Part shown: in pieces, positions 32,337 to 40,863 of the stretch
How positions within the stretch are numbered: position 1 is the stretch's first letter
Layout of the letters: the number at the start of each line of letters is the position of its first letter
Assembly: GCF_042683685.1 (NCBI RefSeq)
Contig: NZ_JBHUOP010000003.1
Span: 1 to 64,000, forward strand
DNA length: 64,000 nt
Direction of reading: 5' to 3'
DNA from: Timonella corticicola
Lineage (GTDB): Bacteria > Actinomycetota > Actinomycetes > Actinomycetales > Cellulomonadaceae
The notes under the pieces: model-generated
What the model was told of the DNA's origin: nothing
Databases searched by the model: none
What the model saw: only the letters and a program-made list of their open reading frames with translations
Position numbers and translations under genes: made by a program

Positions 32337-33925
32337 CAGTTCACCGCCCCTTCCACATCAGCGTCCAGGAGATCTGACTCATCGACCGGTTCAGGGCCGT
32401 CGAGCGTGGTGGACTCACCCTGACCACGCCCGTCAGATCCAAGAACAGCGGAGATATATCGGTCGTTGTCCATAAGCGTTGCGGCTGCACGATCCGAGTA
32501 GTCGTAGAGCGGACCAGCGAACACTGTGATCAGCAGACCAAGAACCACCATGACGGTTGCCGGCCCAGTCATCGCCTTGGGGAGGTCAGCATCTGGCAGC
32601 GGTTCTGTCGCCGGCTGCCAGAAGGCCTTGTTCCATGCCTTGACGATCGCGTAGAGGGTCAGCAGAGAAGCCACAACCGATCCGATCACGAGCACGTAGG
32701 CGAGGCCCGTGCCCTGGTCCACACCGGCCTCGAGGAGCCCCACCTTTCCAAGGAATCCAGAGAACGGTGGGATACCCGCAAGATTCATCGCGGGGATGAA
32801 GAACAGGATTGCCAGGAACGGGGCCGACTTGGCCAGACCGCCCAGTTTGGACAGCGAGGTCGATCCACCGCGGCGTTCGATAAGCCCCACGATCAGGAAC
32901 AGCGTGGTCTGCACCGTGATGTGGTGGGCCACGTAGAAGATTGCCGCCCCAAGCCCGATCTTCGAGCCGAGCGCGATACCGAAGATCATGTAACCGATAT
33001 GGCTGACCAGCGTGAAACTGAGCAGACGTTTAATGTCGTCCTGCGCAACCGCACCCAGGATTCCCACAAGCATCGTGAGCAGCGCCAAGACCATCAGCAC
33101 GTTATCGAGGCGCCCATCCGGGAACAGCAGAGTCTGCGTGCGGATGATCGCGTAGACACCCACCTTGGTCAACAAGCCTGCGAAGACGGCGGTAACCGGT
33201 GCCGGAGCCGTTGGGTAGGAGTCAGGTAGCCAACTCGACAGCGGGAAGATCGCAGCCTTGATCCCAAAGGCAAGCAGCAAGAGCGACTGGATGACGATCG
33301 AGACGCTCGGGTCGATTTCGGCCAACCGTTCACCAAGTTGCGCGAGATTCACGGTACCGGTCGCTGCATAGATCATGGCCAACGCGATCAAGAAGATCAG
33401 CGACGACAACAGCGCCACGACCACGTAGATCGCACCCGCACGAATACGTTCAAAGGTTCCACCGAGCGTGAGCAACACGTACGAGGCCGCAAGGAGGATC
33501 TCGAAGCCAACGTACATGTTGAACAGGTCGCCTGCGAGGAACGCGTTCGAGACACCCGCCGCAAGGACCAGATATGTGGGGTGGTAGATCGAGATTGGCG
33601 ATTTACGGGAATCCGCGATCCCCTGACCCAGTGAGTACAGCAGCACGCAGAGCAGAACGGTCGAGGAGACCGTGAGCATAAGGGCAGAGAGCCGGTCACC
33701 CATGAGGATGATGCCGACAGGGGCGGCCCATTCACCGACATTGACAACCAGCGGCCCTTTGTCCGCGGCAATCATCATGCTGCCGGACACGATGACCATG
33801 AGTGCAAGCGCAGTGACCGTGATGAACTGCTGCACCTTTGCATGACGGTACATGGCCAGGGCAAGTCCCGCAGCGGTGAGCGGGATAACGACAGGAAGCG
33901 GCACGAGCCAAGCGAACTCAGTCAT
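32336..33925 (-). CDS. mrpD: Mrp antiporter subunit D
   Basis: A 529-residue proton-translocating subunit related to NuoM/NuoN, with about 14 membrane helices. The family lysine and histidine helices are in LLAFGIKAAIFPLSSWLPD and FTLVSHIGYMIFG. ATG at 33925 is preceded by AGGAAC; the longer frame to 34111 is read-through into mrpC in another frame. The C-terminus carries an acidic soluble tail. Overlaps mrpC by eight bases. Confidence 0.95.
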   Translation of the reverse strand: MTEFAWLVPLPVVIPLTAAGLALAMYRHAKVQQFITVTALALMVIVSGSMMIAADKGPLVVNVGEWAAPVGIILMGDRLSALMLTVSSTVLLCVLLYSLGQGIADSRKSPISIYHPTYLVLAAGVSNAFLAGDLFNMYVGFEILLAASYVLLTLGGTFERIRAGAIYVVVALLSSLIFLIALAMIYAATGTVNLAQLGERLAEIDPSVSIVIQSLLLLAFGIKAAIFPLSSWLPDSYPTAPAPVTAVFAGLLTKVGVYAIIRTQTLLFPDGRLDNVLMVLALLTMLVGILGAVAQDDIKRLLSFTLVSHIGYMIFGIALGSKIGLGAAIFYVAHHITVQTTLFLIVGLIERRGGSTSLSKLGGLAKSAPFLAILFFIPAMNLAGIPPFSGFLGKVGLLEAGVDQGTGLAYVLVIGSVVASLLTLYAIVKAWNKAFWQPATEPLPDADLPKAMTGPATVMVVLGLLITVFAGPLYDYSDRAAATLMDNDRYISAVLGSDGRGQGESTTLDGPEPVDESDLLDADVEGAVN

Positions 33926-34619
33926 TCTTGGTTCCTCCCTCTTCCTGTTGTCTACGGTGGACCTCGCCCCACCACTCGGCCTTTGTCGCAAGTTCTGATG
34001 CCCGATCGGGATCGGGTTCCTTTGCTGCGCGCTCACTGTAGTAGGCGGCGTAGGCGGCAGCCATCGCCGGATCGTCGAGCTCCGAGGTATCGGAAGTCTC
34101 ATCGCGGACATCCGCCGCGACTATCTCAGTGTTGACATCGTCATCGGAGGCATCGGAGTCATCCGCACCGACGATCGACGGGGCGTTGCGCGCGGCAATA
34201 CGTGCGATACGGCGATCTTCAAGGTCGTCCTGGACCTCATCGTGGCCGAGCAACTGCCACGAGCGATAGGCCATCGCGACGACGAATGCGGTCAGACCGA
34301 GAGTAATCACGATTGCGGTGAGGACCATCGCCTGTGGCAGTGGGTCGCTCATCTCGGATTCAGGGGTCACACCGGTGATAGGGGCACCGCCCGCACGTCC
34401 GCCAGCAACCATGAACATGAGGTTGACGCCGTTGCCGATCAAGATGAATCCGAGCAAGACTCGGGTCAAAGAGCGTTCAAGGAGCAGGTAGACTCCTGCG
34501 GCGACGAACGCACCGATTGCGATGATCAACATGATCGAGGGGGACATGTCGATCATGCCTGGGTCGCTTGCTGCCGTTCCTTCTGCGAACACAGCGAATG
34601 GAAGGTGTGCCGTGGTCAT
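33918..34619 (-). CDS. mrpC: Mrp antiporter subunit C with acidic tail
   Basis: Homologous to NuoK: three helices within residues 25-130, with the LGFILIGNGVNLMFMVAGG helix and VLTAIVITLGLTAFVVAM. The 233-residue length is nearly twice the usual; the extra 100 residues are an acidic, Asp/Glu-rich cytoplasmic tail ending with WWGEVHRRQQEEGG. The tail is common in actinobacterial versions. Overlaps mrpA by four bases. Confidence 0.92.
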   Translation of the reverse strand: MTTAHLPFAVFAEGTAASDPGMIDMSPSIMLIIAIGAFVAAGVYLLLERSLTRVLLGFILIGNGVNLMFMVAGGRAGGAPITGVTPESEMSDPLPQAMVLTAIVITLGLTAFVVAMAYRSWQLLGHDEVQDDLEDRRIARIAARNAPSIVGADDSDASDDDVNTEIVAADVRDETSDTSELDDPAMAAAYAAYYSERAAKEPDPDRASELATKAEWWGEVHRRQQEEGGTKND

Positions 34620-37600
34620 CGGTGGGCTCCTTCCTCGATGCGTTCGCGTTCGGTTGTGGCAGCGGTGTCCATCTGTTTGTCGATCTCGGCACCGAGTGAG
34701 CGGAGAATGTCGAGCACGACGCCGAGCACGACGAGGAACACGCCTATGTCGAAGAACAGGGTGGAGATCAGTTTGACGTCACCAATCAACGGCAGCGTGA
34801 ACTCCCAGATGAAACTCTGTAGCACGCTTCCGCTCAAGATCAGGGACAGCAGTCCGACACCTGCGGAGAGGAACAGACCCGTTCCAAGCAGCAAACCCGG
34901 GTGTACAGGGGCCGCCTCGCCCAGTTCATATCGACCACCGGCCAGGTAGCGCACGATCAGGGCGATGCCCACAACCAGGCCAGCCGCGAATCCACCACCT
35001 GGAGCGTTGTGTCCCGAGAACAACAGGAACAGGCCAAACACGATCATCGAGTGGAACACGAGGCGTGCTACGACCTCGAAGATGACGGATCGTCGTTGCG
35101 GGGCCAGCGTCGAGCCAGCACGCAGCCACTTGCGGAAGCGCTGCGTGGTCTTGACCTGAGCGGGAGTGGCCTTGAGGCCTGCGCTCACGACACCCTTCTT
35201 CCGAAGGGAAGCGTTCTTGTCGGTCTCATCGTGGTTGGACCAGACAGCTCCAGAGCCAACCTTCTTGGGAGCGTTGTCCACACGCAGGATCTCACCGGAC
35301 CTGCGGCTCAGGAAGATCAGCGAGGCAACGCCCGTTGCGGCAACCAGGAGCACGGAGATCTCACCCATCGTGTCCCAGGCACGCATATCGACGAGGGCCA
35401 CATTGACAATGTTCTTTCCGCCACCGAACTCGTAAGCCTCCTGTGGGAAGTCTATCGACGCCCGCTGGTGGATACGCGCTCCAGGGACGATTGCGGCCAG
35501 CCCCATAGCCAGCGCACCAATGACGAGCGCGACGCTCAGACGGAGCCAGCGCGAGGCCTTGAGTGGCCGGTCGGAGAAGTAGGCGGGTAGACGGCGCAGC
35601 GCAAGCAGCATGACGACGAGGGTGATCGTTTCAACCAGAACCTGGGTGAGCGCCAGGTCAGGAGCGCCCTGCAACAGGAACAGCATCGCCGTGGAGTATC
35701 CGGCAAACCCGACAAGAAGAACCGCCTTGATACGGCGGCGTGAACGCGCGGCCAGCACGACGGCTGGAATGATGATGATCACGGCGAACAACTGCGCTGG
35801 GGTGTCCCACAGGCGTACTTCGGATGCGGACGGCAGGTCATTGCCGAAGAACAGTAGCGACCCCGGACCAAGCGCCAGCACGACAAGAATCGCTGAGAGG
35901 TAGTACGGCAGCGAACCGCGCTGAGTGATAGCGGTGAGGTCTGCGGCAAAGTTGTCCAGTAGACGCATGAACCGACGGTAGACGAGCTCAGCGTCCGCAC
36001 CATGTGGCATCTTGGCCTGCAGGAGTTCGAGCGGACGTCGTGCCACGAACATCAGTGCGCCGACGGTCAACACCGAAACGGTCAACCAGAAGCTGGTGCC
36101 AAAGCCAGCCCACAACGTCAGGTGCCCCGCGTGTCCGGCCTGGTAGGTATCGGCGTGCGCGACGATGTATTTCTCGAACTGGACTGGGAACAGGCCAACA
36201 ATCAGCGAGAGCACGGCGAGCACGAGTCCCGGAACGGTCAAGCGTGGACCCTGACGCTTGAACTCGGCTGGGTCCACCATGTCGGTGACGGATGGCTTGC
36301 CCTCGGAGGTGAGTTTCGGAATCGCGATTGCCGGGGCACCCTTCTTGTCCGCGAATGCCCCCCAGCAGAAACGGGCACCGTAGGCAACGGTCAGCATCGA
36401 ACCGATGACGACGGAGACCAGGACGACGGTGCTCACCCACGGTGCCAGCGCGGGAACACCGTCGTGCAGAAGCGCCTCAAGTGCTGCTTCCTTCGCGACG
36501 TATCCTGCCAGCGGTGGCACGCCGATCATCGACAGCGTGGCCACGATTCCCGTGAACGCGACCATCGGCATCGCACGACCCACGCCCGTGAGTCGTCGCA
36601 TATCGCGAGTTCCCGTCGCAGCGTCGACCACACCGGTGGTCAAGAACAGTGCGGCCTTGAACATCGCGTGCGATGCGATCATCGCGAGGCCCGCGAGCGC
36701 AGCGCTCTGCGAACCCAGTCCCACCATCAGCACGATCAACCCGAGCTGCGAGACCGTTCCGTACGCCAGAATAAGTTTCAGATCATGTTGGCGCAGCGCA
36801 CGATACCCGCCCAGGAGCAGGGTTCCGCAACCCATGATCACGATCATCCACACCCACACCTCAAGGTGGGAGTAGGCGGGAGCGAAGCGCGCAACCAGAT
36901 ACACGCCAGCCTTCACCATCGCAGCAGCATGCAGGTAGGCCGACACCGGAGTCGGAGCGGCCATGGCACCGGGAAGCCAGAAGTGCGTCGGGATCAACGC
37001 GGCCTTTGAGGCCGCACCGATCAGCAGGCACACGACGCCAGCGGTGACTGCCGCGCTCTGCGGCGGGTTCGCGATCATGCCGGACAGCGAGAAACCGGTC
37101 TCCGCACTCACGCCAAGGATCACAACGCCCACGAGCATTGCCAAGCCGCCTGCGGTGGTGACGATGATCGCCTGCATGGCGGCTCGTCGAGAAGCCTTCT
37201 TCTCAAAGTAGTGGCCGATGAGCAGGTAGGAGAACACCGTGGTGAGTTCCCAGAACATGAACAGCAGCATCAGGTCATCGGCGAGCACCAGGCCCACCAT
37301 GACACCGGCGAATGCCGTGAGAACGCCACAAAAACGCCTCAGGCCTTGGGCCGTGGGCGAGAAGTATGCAGAACAATAGATCAGTACGCCAGCACCAATA
37401 CCACCGACGATGAGCAGCATCAGCCACGACAGCGTGTCCAACCTGAAGGCGATATTGATACCGAGCGCCGGTATCCACGAATAGCTCTCAGCGGGATAGT
37501 TCCCCTCAAGCACACGCGAGGTCATGGTGAGCGCGTACACGGCGGCGCCTGCAGGGGCAGCAGCAACAACGAGGAAAGCCTTACGGCCAAACCACGTTAC

Positions 37601-37654
37601 TAATGCGGGCGCAATGAGAGCCATGATCGCATGGGCAACGAGCAAAATCAGCAC
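34616..37654 (-). CDS. mrpA: Mrp antiporter subunit A fused to subunit B
   Basis: The largest subunit, 1012 residues, combining a NuoL-like proton channel (about residues 1-780, some 20 helices, with LMLLFMFWELTTVFSYLLIGH and TVSQLGLIVLMVG) and a MrpB domain at about 850-990 (HSMIVFGLFLLFSGHNAPGGGFAAG). GTG at 37654 follows GGAG by five bases. It is the first gene of mrpAB-C-D-E-F-G, a complete six-gene operon for Na+ (or K+)/H+ exchange used in pH and salt tolerance. Confidence 0.95.
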   Translation of the reverse strand: MLILLVAHAIMALIAPALVTWFGRKAFLVVAAAPAGAAVYALTMTSRVLEGNYPAESYSWIPALGINIAFRLDTLSWLMLLIVGGIGAGVLIYCSAYFSPTAQGLRRFCGVLTAFAGVMVGLVLADDLMLLFMFWELTTVFSYLLIGHYFEKKASRRAAMQAIIVTTAGGLAMLVGVVILGVSAETGFSLSGMIANPPQSAAVTAGVVCLLIGAASKAALIPTHFWLPGAMAAPTPVSAYLHAAAMVKAGVYLVARFAPAYSHLEVWVWMIVIMGCGTLLLGGYRALRQHDLKLILAYGTVSQLGLIVLMVGLGSQSAALAGLAMIASHAMFKAALFLTTGVVDAATGTRDMRRLTGVGRAMPMVAFTGIVATLSMIGVPPLAGYVAKEAALEALLHDGVPALAPWVSTVVLVSVVIGSMLTVAYGARFCWGAFADKKGAPAIAIPKLTSEGKPSVTDMVDPAEFKRQGPRLTVPGLVLAVLSLIVGLFPVQFEKYIVAHADTYQAGHAGHLTLWAGFGTSFWLTVSVLTVGALMFVARRPLELLQAKMPHGADAELVYRRFMRLLDNFAADLTAITQRGSLPYYLSAILVVLALGPGSLLFFGNDLPSASEVRLWDTPAQLFAVIIIIPAVVLAARSRRRIKAVLLVGFAGYSTAMLFLLQGAPDLALTQVLVETITLVVMLLALRRLPAYFSDRPLKASRWLRLSVALVIGALAMGLAAIVPGARIHQRASIDFPQEAYEFGGGKNIVNVALVDMRAWDTMGEISVLLVAATGVASLIFLSRRSGEILRVDNAPKKVGSGAVWSNHDETDKNASLRKKGVVSAGLKATPAQVKTTQRFRKWLRAGSTLAPQRRSVIFEVVARLVFHSMIVFGLFLLFSGHNAPGGGFAAGLVVGIALIVRYLAGGRYELGEAAPVHPGLLLGTGLFLSAGVGLLSLILSGSVLQSFIWEFTLPLIGDVKLISTLFFDIGVFLVVLGVVLDILRSLGAEIDKQMDTAATTERERIEEGAHR

Positions 37655-37858
37655 GTCCGCTCCGTCCTGTAGTGGGCGGTAACAAGAACACAGTTACGCA
37701 CCAAGAACGGGGCAAGCCCGCGTCAAGTTCCAGTGTGGGAGTGCGATAACCTTCACAAAACGCATACCGAGACACGGTATACGACGAGTTGATTTTACCA
37801 AGCGCACACCGACCTAAGTCCCGATGTGACGTATTTAGGAGGTAAAAGTTCGCGAAAT
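37655..37858 (-). promoter_or_regulatory. mrp operon promoter region
   Basis: The 204-bp gap upstream of mrpA holds a dyad ATACCG-AGACA-CGGTAT at 37764-37780, a candidate operator for the antiporter operon. An AGGAGG-like word at 37838 on the plus strand is not followed by a frame. Confidence 0.5.
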
Positions 37859-39079
37859 TTATAGAGAGGCCGGGTCACGTAGAAACCCGTCCTGGTCCAC
37901 AACCTCTCCTGCGGTCGCCGAATACAGCGACCGGGTAAGGCTGCGCACAAGCGGCGTGATACGGGTGCGTCGCTGACGCAGTTCAAAGCTGGGAAGTTCA
38001 CGATGCCAGTCCTCAAGGTCATCTGGAATCCATGAGATCCGGTATTCGATCACCCCGTTCTTGGCCCATTCAATGTTCTCCAGGATCGGTGGCAGCCATT
38101 GTGTTCCGGCCACTTCCACCGTGACCAGATCGCCCTTGGATGCCTCGTACACGAGCCCATAGGCGGTAACCGCCTCGGGTTCGGCAAGCGTCTGTGCATC
38201 GAACTCGTCTGCGGTGCGGTGCAACTTCTCAAGAAAGTCTGGGGCGAGGGCAACGAGTTCATCACGTACTTCCTGCGCCGCCTCGAGGTTTGGACCGTCC
38301 CATTCCACCTCGGTGGGCATGTACTGCATGGTTGGCGCAACGAGTTGGGCAAGACGCAGGGTTGCCTGGGGGTCGAGCCATACGTCGCTGTAGACGGTCA
38401 GTTCCACATTGGCAGCGGGGTCAGGGGCGACGGAGCGATAACGCTCGGCACCACCGCCCAGGACCGCATCGAAGTGTGCCGTGCCCTCCAAGAAACGCGC
38501 AATCGAGACCAGAGAGGTCACCTGCCGGAACTCCTCGCGCACCGGCATGCCCTCCGCGAAGATGCGTGCCAATCCGTCCCGGTCACCCACATCCCGCATG
38601 GGTGCCTCGCCGCGTTCGCGTACGCACGTGAGCGCCCACACAAGCGTTGCCTGTGGGGGAAACTGCGCGGGGTGCGGCTGCGTTTCGGGGTCTTTGTCGA
38701 GGGCACCCAGGTCGAGGTGCAGGACTCCCGTGTCGAGGATGACGCCCGTATCCCCCATGCTCACGGCACCGGTTTCGAGCGAGATGACCTTCGACTGCGA
38801 TTCCGGTGCGAGTATGCGCGGCGAGTATGGCCCGTGCACTACGGCCCGGGGGGAGAGCCTGATCGTTCCCGGCAGGATCTCGACGATGTCACCGTCCACG
38901 ATCTCTCGCGGCAGGGTTTCCCAGGTTGCGCGTGGTTCGCGGCACTGGAACAGAAACTCCATGTCGGAGGGGTCCAGGTAGTCGGGCAGGGTCAGGAAGT
39001 GCGTGACCTGTGCGCCCGTCCCAGCGCTGCGGGAAGGAAGGTCTGGCAGCGGTGTCGGTGAGAGCCGTAGTTGGGTCAT
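37859..39079 (-). CDS. Conserved protein of unknown function
   Basis: A 406-residue soluble protein that I do not recognise. It has no signal peptide or membrane helix. The N-terminal part (about 25-130) is beta-rich with DIVEILPGTIRLSPRAVVHG and VISLETGAVSMGDTGVI; the middle has many acidic helices, and the C-terminus holds WIPDDLEDWHRELPSFELRQRRTRITPLVRSLTRSLYS, a basic stretch. It starts 11 bases after dcd stops and lacks its own ribosome site, so translation is probably coupled to dcd. The pairing may point to nucleotide metabolism, but no motif supports a specific role. Confidence 0.8.
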   Translation of the reverse strand: MTQLRLSPTPLPDLPSRSAGTGAQVTHFLTLPDYLDPSDMEFLFQCREPRATWETLPREIVDGDIVEILPGTIRLSPRAVVHGPYSPRILAPESQSKVISLETGAVSMGDTGVILDTGVLHLDLGALDKDPETQPHPAQFPPQATLVWALTCVRERGEAPMRDVGDRDGLARIFAEGMPVREEFRQVTSLVSIARFLEGTAHFDAVLGGGAERYRSVAPDPAANVELTVYSDVWLDPQATLRLAQLVAPTMQYMPTEVEWDGPNLEAAQEVRDELVALAPDFLEKLHRTADEFDAQTLAEPEAVTAYGLVYEASKGDLVTVEVAGTQWLPPILENIEWAKNGVIEYRISWIPDDLEDWHRELPSFELRQRRTRITPLVRSLTRSLYSATAGEVVDQDGFLRDPASL

Positions 39080-39090
39080 TGGAGGTCGTA

Positions 39091-39732
39091 CTAGTGCGCG
39101 TCAGGCTCACCGGAGACAGATTCGTCTGCCACGGGTGCATCGGTTCCTGACACGTCGGTGACGTCGCTGCGGTAGAAGTTCAGGTACGAGCGTGATGCTG
39201 TCGGTCCACGCTGCCCCTGGTAGCGCGACCCATACACGTGCGAACCGTACGGGTTCTCAGTTTCAGAGGTGAGCTGGAAGAAGCACATCTGACCGATCTT
39301 CATGCCCGGCCACAACAGGATTGGCAGAGTCGCGACGTTGCTCAGCTCAAGGGTCACGTGCCCGGTGAAGCCTGGGTCGATGAAACCCGCGGTCGAGTGG
39401 GTCAGCAAGCCGAGTCGTCCGAGCGAGGATTTCCCCTCGAGGCGCGCAGCCACATTGTTGGGCAGGGTGACCTGCTCGTATGTGGCCGCGAGAACGAACT
39501 CACCTGGATGCAGGATAAACGGGGTGTCCGCTTCCACCTCAACGAGTCGCGTCAACTCCGGCTGTTCTGTGGCCGGATCGATGTAGGGGTACTTGTGGTT
39601 GTCGAACAGGCGGAAGAACCGATCGAGGCGCACGTCCACGCTTGAGGGCTGGATCAGGGTTGGGTCGAACGGTTCGAGAGCCACCGTGCCCGCTTCGATG
39701 TGGGCTTTGATATCGCGGTCTGAGAGGAGCAC
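39091..39732 (-). CDS. dcd: dCTP deaminase (probably bifunctional, dUMP-forming)
   Basis: Deaminates dCTP on the way to dUMP for thymidylate synthesis. The 213-residue trimeric enzyme begins MLLSDRDIKAHIEAG; the substrate block is EGKSSLGRLGLLTHSTAGFIDPGFTG (Ser/Arg with catalytic Glu in HVTLELSN), and SYLNFYRSD closes the active site. Actinobacterial members with this pattern often also hydrolyse dUTP (DCD-DUT). The C-terminal 20 residues are an acidic tail. Confidence 0.95.
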   Translation of the reverse strand: MLLSDRDIKAHIEAGTVALEPFDPTLIQPSSVDVRLDRFFRLFDNHKYPYIDPATEQPELTRLVEVEADTPFILHPGEFVLAATYEQVTLPNNVAARLEGKSSLGRLGLLTHSTAGFIDPGFTGHVTLELSNVATLPILLWPGMKIGQMCFFQLTSETENPYGSHVYGSRYQGQRGPTASRSYLNFYRSDVTDVSGTDAPVADESVSGEPDAH

Positions 39733-40158
39733 TGTGTGACCATTCCTTTTCGACGAGCCGGATGCGTTTCTTCGCTGGGTGCGGCCGCGTGGGCGGCCGG
39801 TTCGCAGGTTCCGCCTCCTAGATTAGCAGCGCCACCTGCAATCCCAGTGGGGCTTCTTGGCTTTCGGGGAGAGGTTCCACGGGCCTTCTCCCCAGTGTCC
39901 ATTTCCAGTGGTTCCCCACATTCCCTTCGCCATCTCACCTTGCTCATCGCGCCCCGCCACCTCCTAACGCCGATGGGGCGTTTTTGATCCAAGTACACAC
40001 ATCTTTTCCGCGCACCCGGGCAATTTTGGCCCCAACGGTTTAGCCCCCAGCGACAGTAGCGCGACACCCGGCCGTCACGGTGCCAGGCCGAACCGCAGGG
40101 CATGGCCGACAGTGCTGGAAGTTGAGATGGGGTGTGATCGGAACCATATCGTCGCCAA
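39733..40158. other. Non-coding gap between dcd and the TetR gene
   Basis: No protein frame or tRNA was found. It includes a plus-strand hairpin with a T-run (39950-39985) that has no plus-strand gene before it, so a small RNA transcribed from about 39740-39985 is possible. A word ATCGTCGCCAATT at 40148 belongs to the dispersed GACGAG family. Confidence 0.4.
39950..39985 (+). terminator. Orphan terminator-like hairpin
   Basis: CGCCCC (39950-39955) pairs with GGGGCG (39975-39980), directly followed by TTTTT. The stem is short and the loop long, so strength is uncertain. Confidence 0.5.
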
Positions 40159-40190
40159 TTGCACTGCGTGCAAAATTGCACGTAGTGTAA
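40159..40190. promoter_or_regulatory. Double operator of the TetR/MMPL pair
   Basis: Two dyads of the same form lie side by side: TTGCAC-TGC-GTGCAA (40159-40173, perfect) and TTGCAC-GTA-GTGTAA (40176-40190, one mismatch), with centres 17 bp apart. The second overlaps a -10-like TAGTGT that ends six bases before the GTG start, a typical autoregulated TetR arrangement. Confidence 0.8.
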
Positions 40191-40194
40191 ACAG

Positions 40195-40860
40195 GTGACT
40201 TCAAAGGCTTCCGACACCACGCTCTCGCGACGAGAACGCAACAAAGTCGCGACCAGGGCAGCCATCGCGCAGGCCGCGCTCGACCTGGTGGCCGAGGTTG
40301 GCTACGAGAACATCACGATCGAGATGGTCGCGGCCCGCGCTGACATCTCCCGACGCACGTTCTTCAACTACTTCTCGTCCCTCGATGAAGCCCTCAACAT
40401 TCAGGTGACCCGCGCCCTCGACCGCGCGATCGAAGCGCTCGACGATCACGCCTTCACCATGCCCATCGTCGACGCCACCATTCACGCCCTGCATTCCATC
40501 GCAGACCAGGACTTCCTCAGTTCCGTCGCATTGCTGTACTCACAGGGCTGCACCAACCCATCGCTACACGCCAACCGGCTCATCGCCTGGGAAGAGGCAA
40601 TCACCGAAATGACCCGCAAACTCGGGCAACGGCTACCCAATGCGGACCCATTCGCGATCTCCGTCTTCAGCCACTCCGTGCTCGGCGCCTGCAACGCCGC
40701 GTTCCAACACTGGTTCGACACCGTTGACGGCATCCCAACCGAGGCCGATACCGCACGCCTCAAAGACACCCTGACCCAGGCAATCGAAATCATCAAAGAC
40801 GGTTTCCCCACAATCGCCTCCATCAACCCCACCCCAACGCCCGCACAGAAAGACGCCTGA
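40195..40860 (+). CDS. TetR family repressor of the MMPL exporter
   Basis: A 221-residue regulator. The helix-turn-helix is at about residues 18-62 (AALDLVAEVGYENITIEMVAARADISRRTFFNYFSS), followed by a helical ligand domain. It starts with GTG at 40195 without a ribosome site, right after the double operator, so a leaderless message is likely. Only three bases separate its stop from the MMPL start, so the two form one transcript that the protein probably represses until a substrate binds. Confidence 0.92.
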   Translation: MTSKASDTTLSRRERNKVATRAAIAQAALDLVAEVGYENITIEMVAARADISRRTFFNYFSSLDEALNIQVTRALDRAIEALDDHAFTMPIVDATIHALHSIADQDFLSSVALLYSQGCTNPSLHANRLIAWEEAITEMTRKLGQRLPNADPFAISVFSHSVLGACNAAFQHWFDTVDGIPTEADTARLKDTLTQAIEIIKDGFPTIASINPTPTPAQKDA

Positions 40861-40863
40861 CCC

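Noticed and set aside
33926..34111. Long upstream extension of mrpD
   Set aside because: It lies within mrpC in another frame; the ATG at 33925 has its own ribosome site and the usual MrpD N-terminus.
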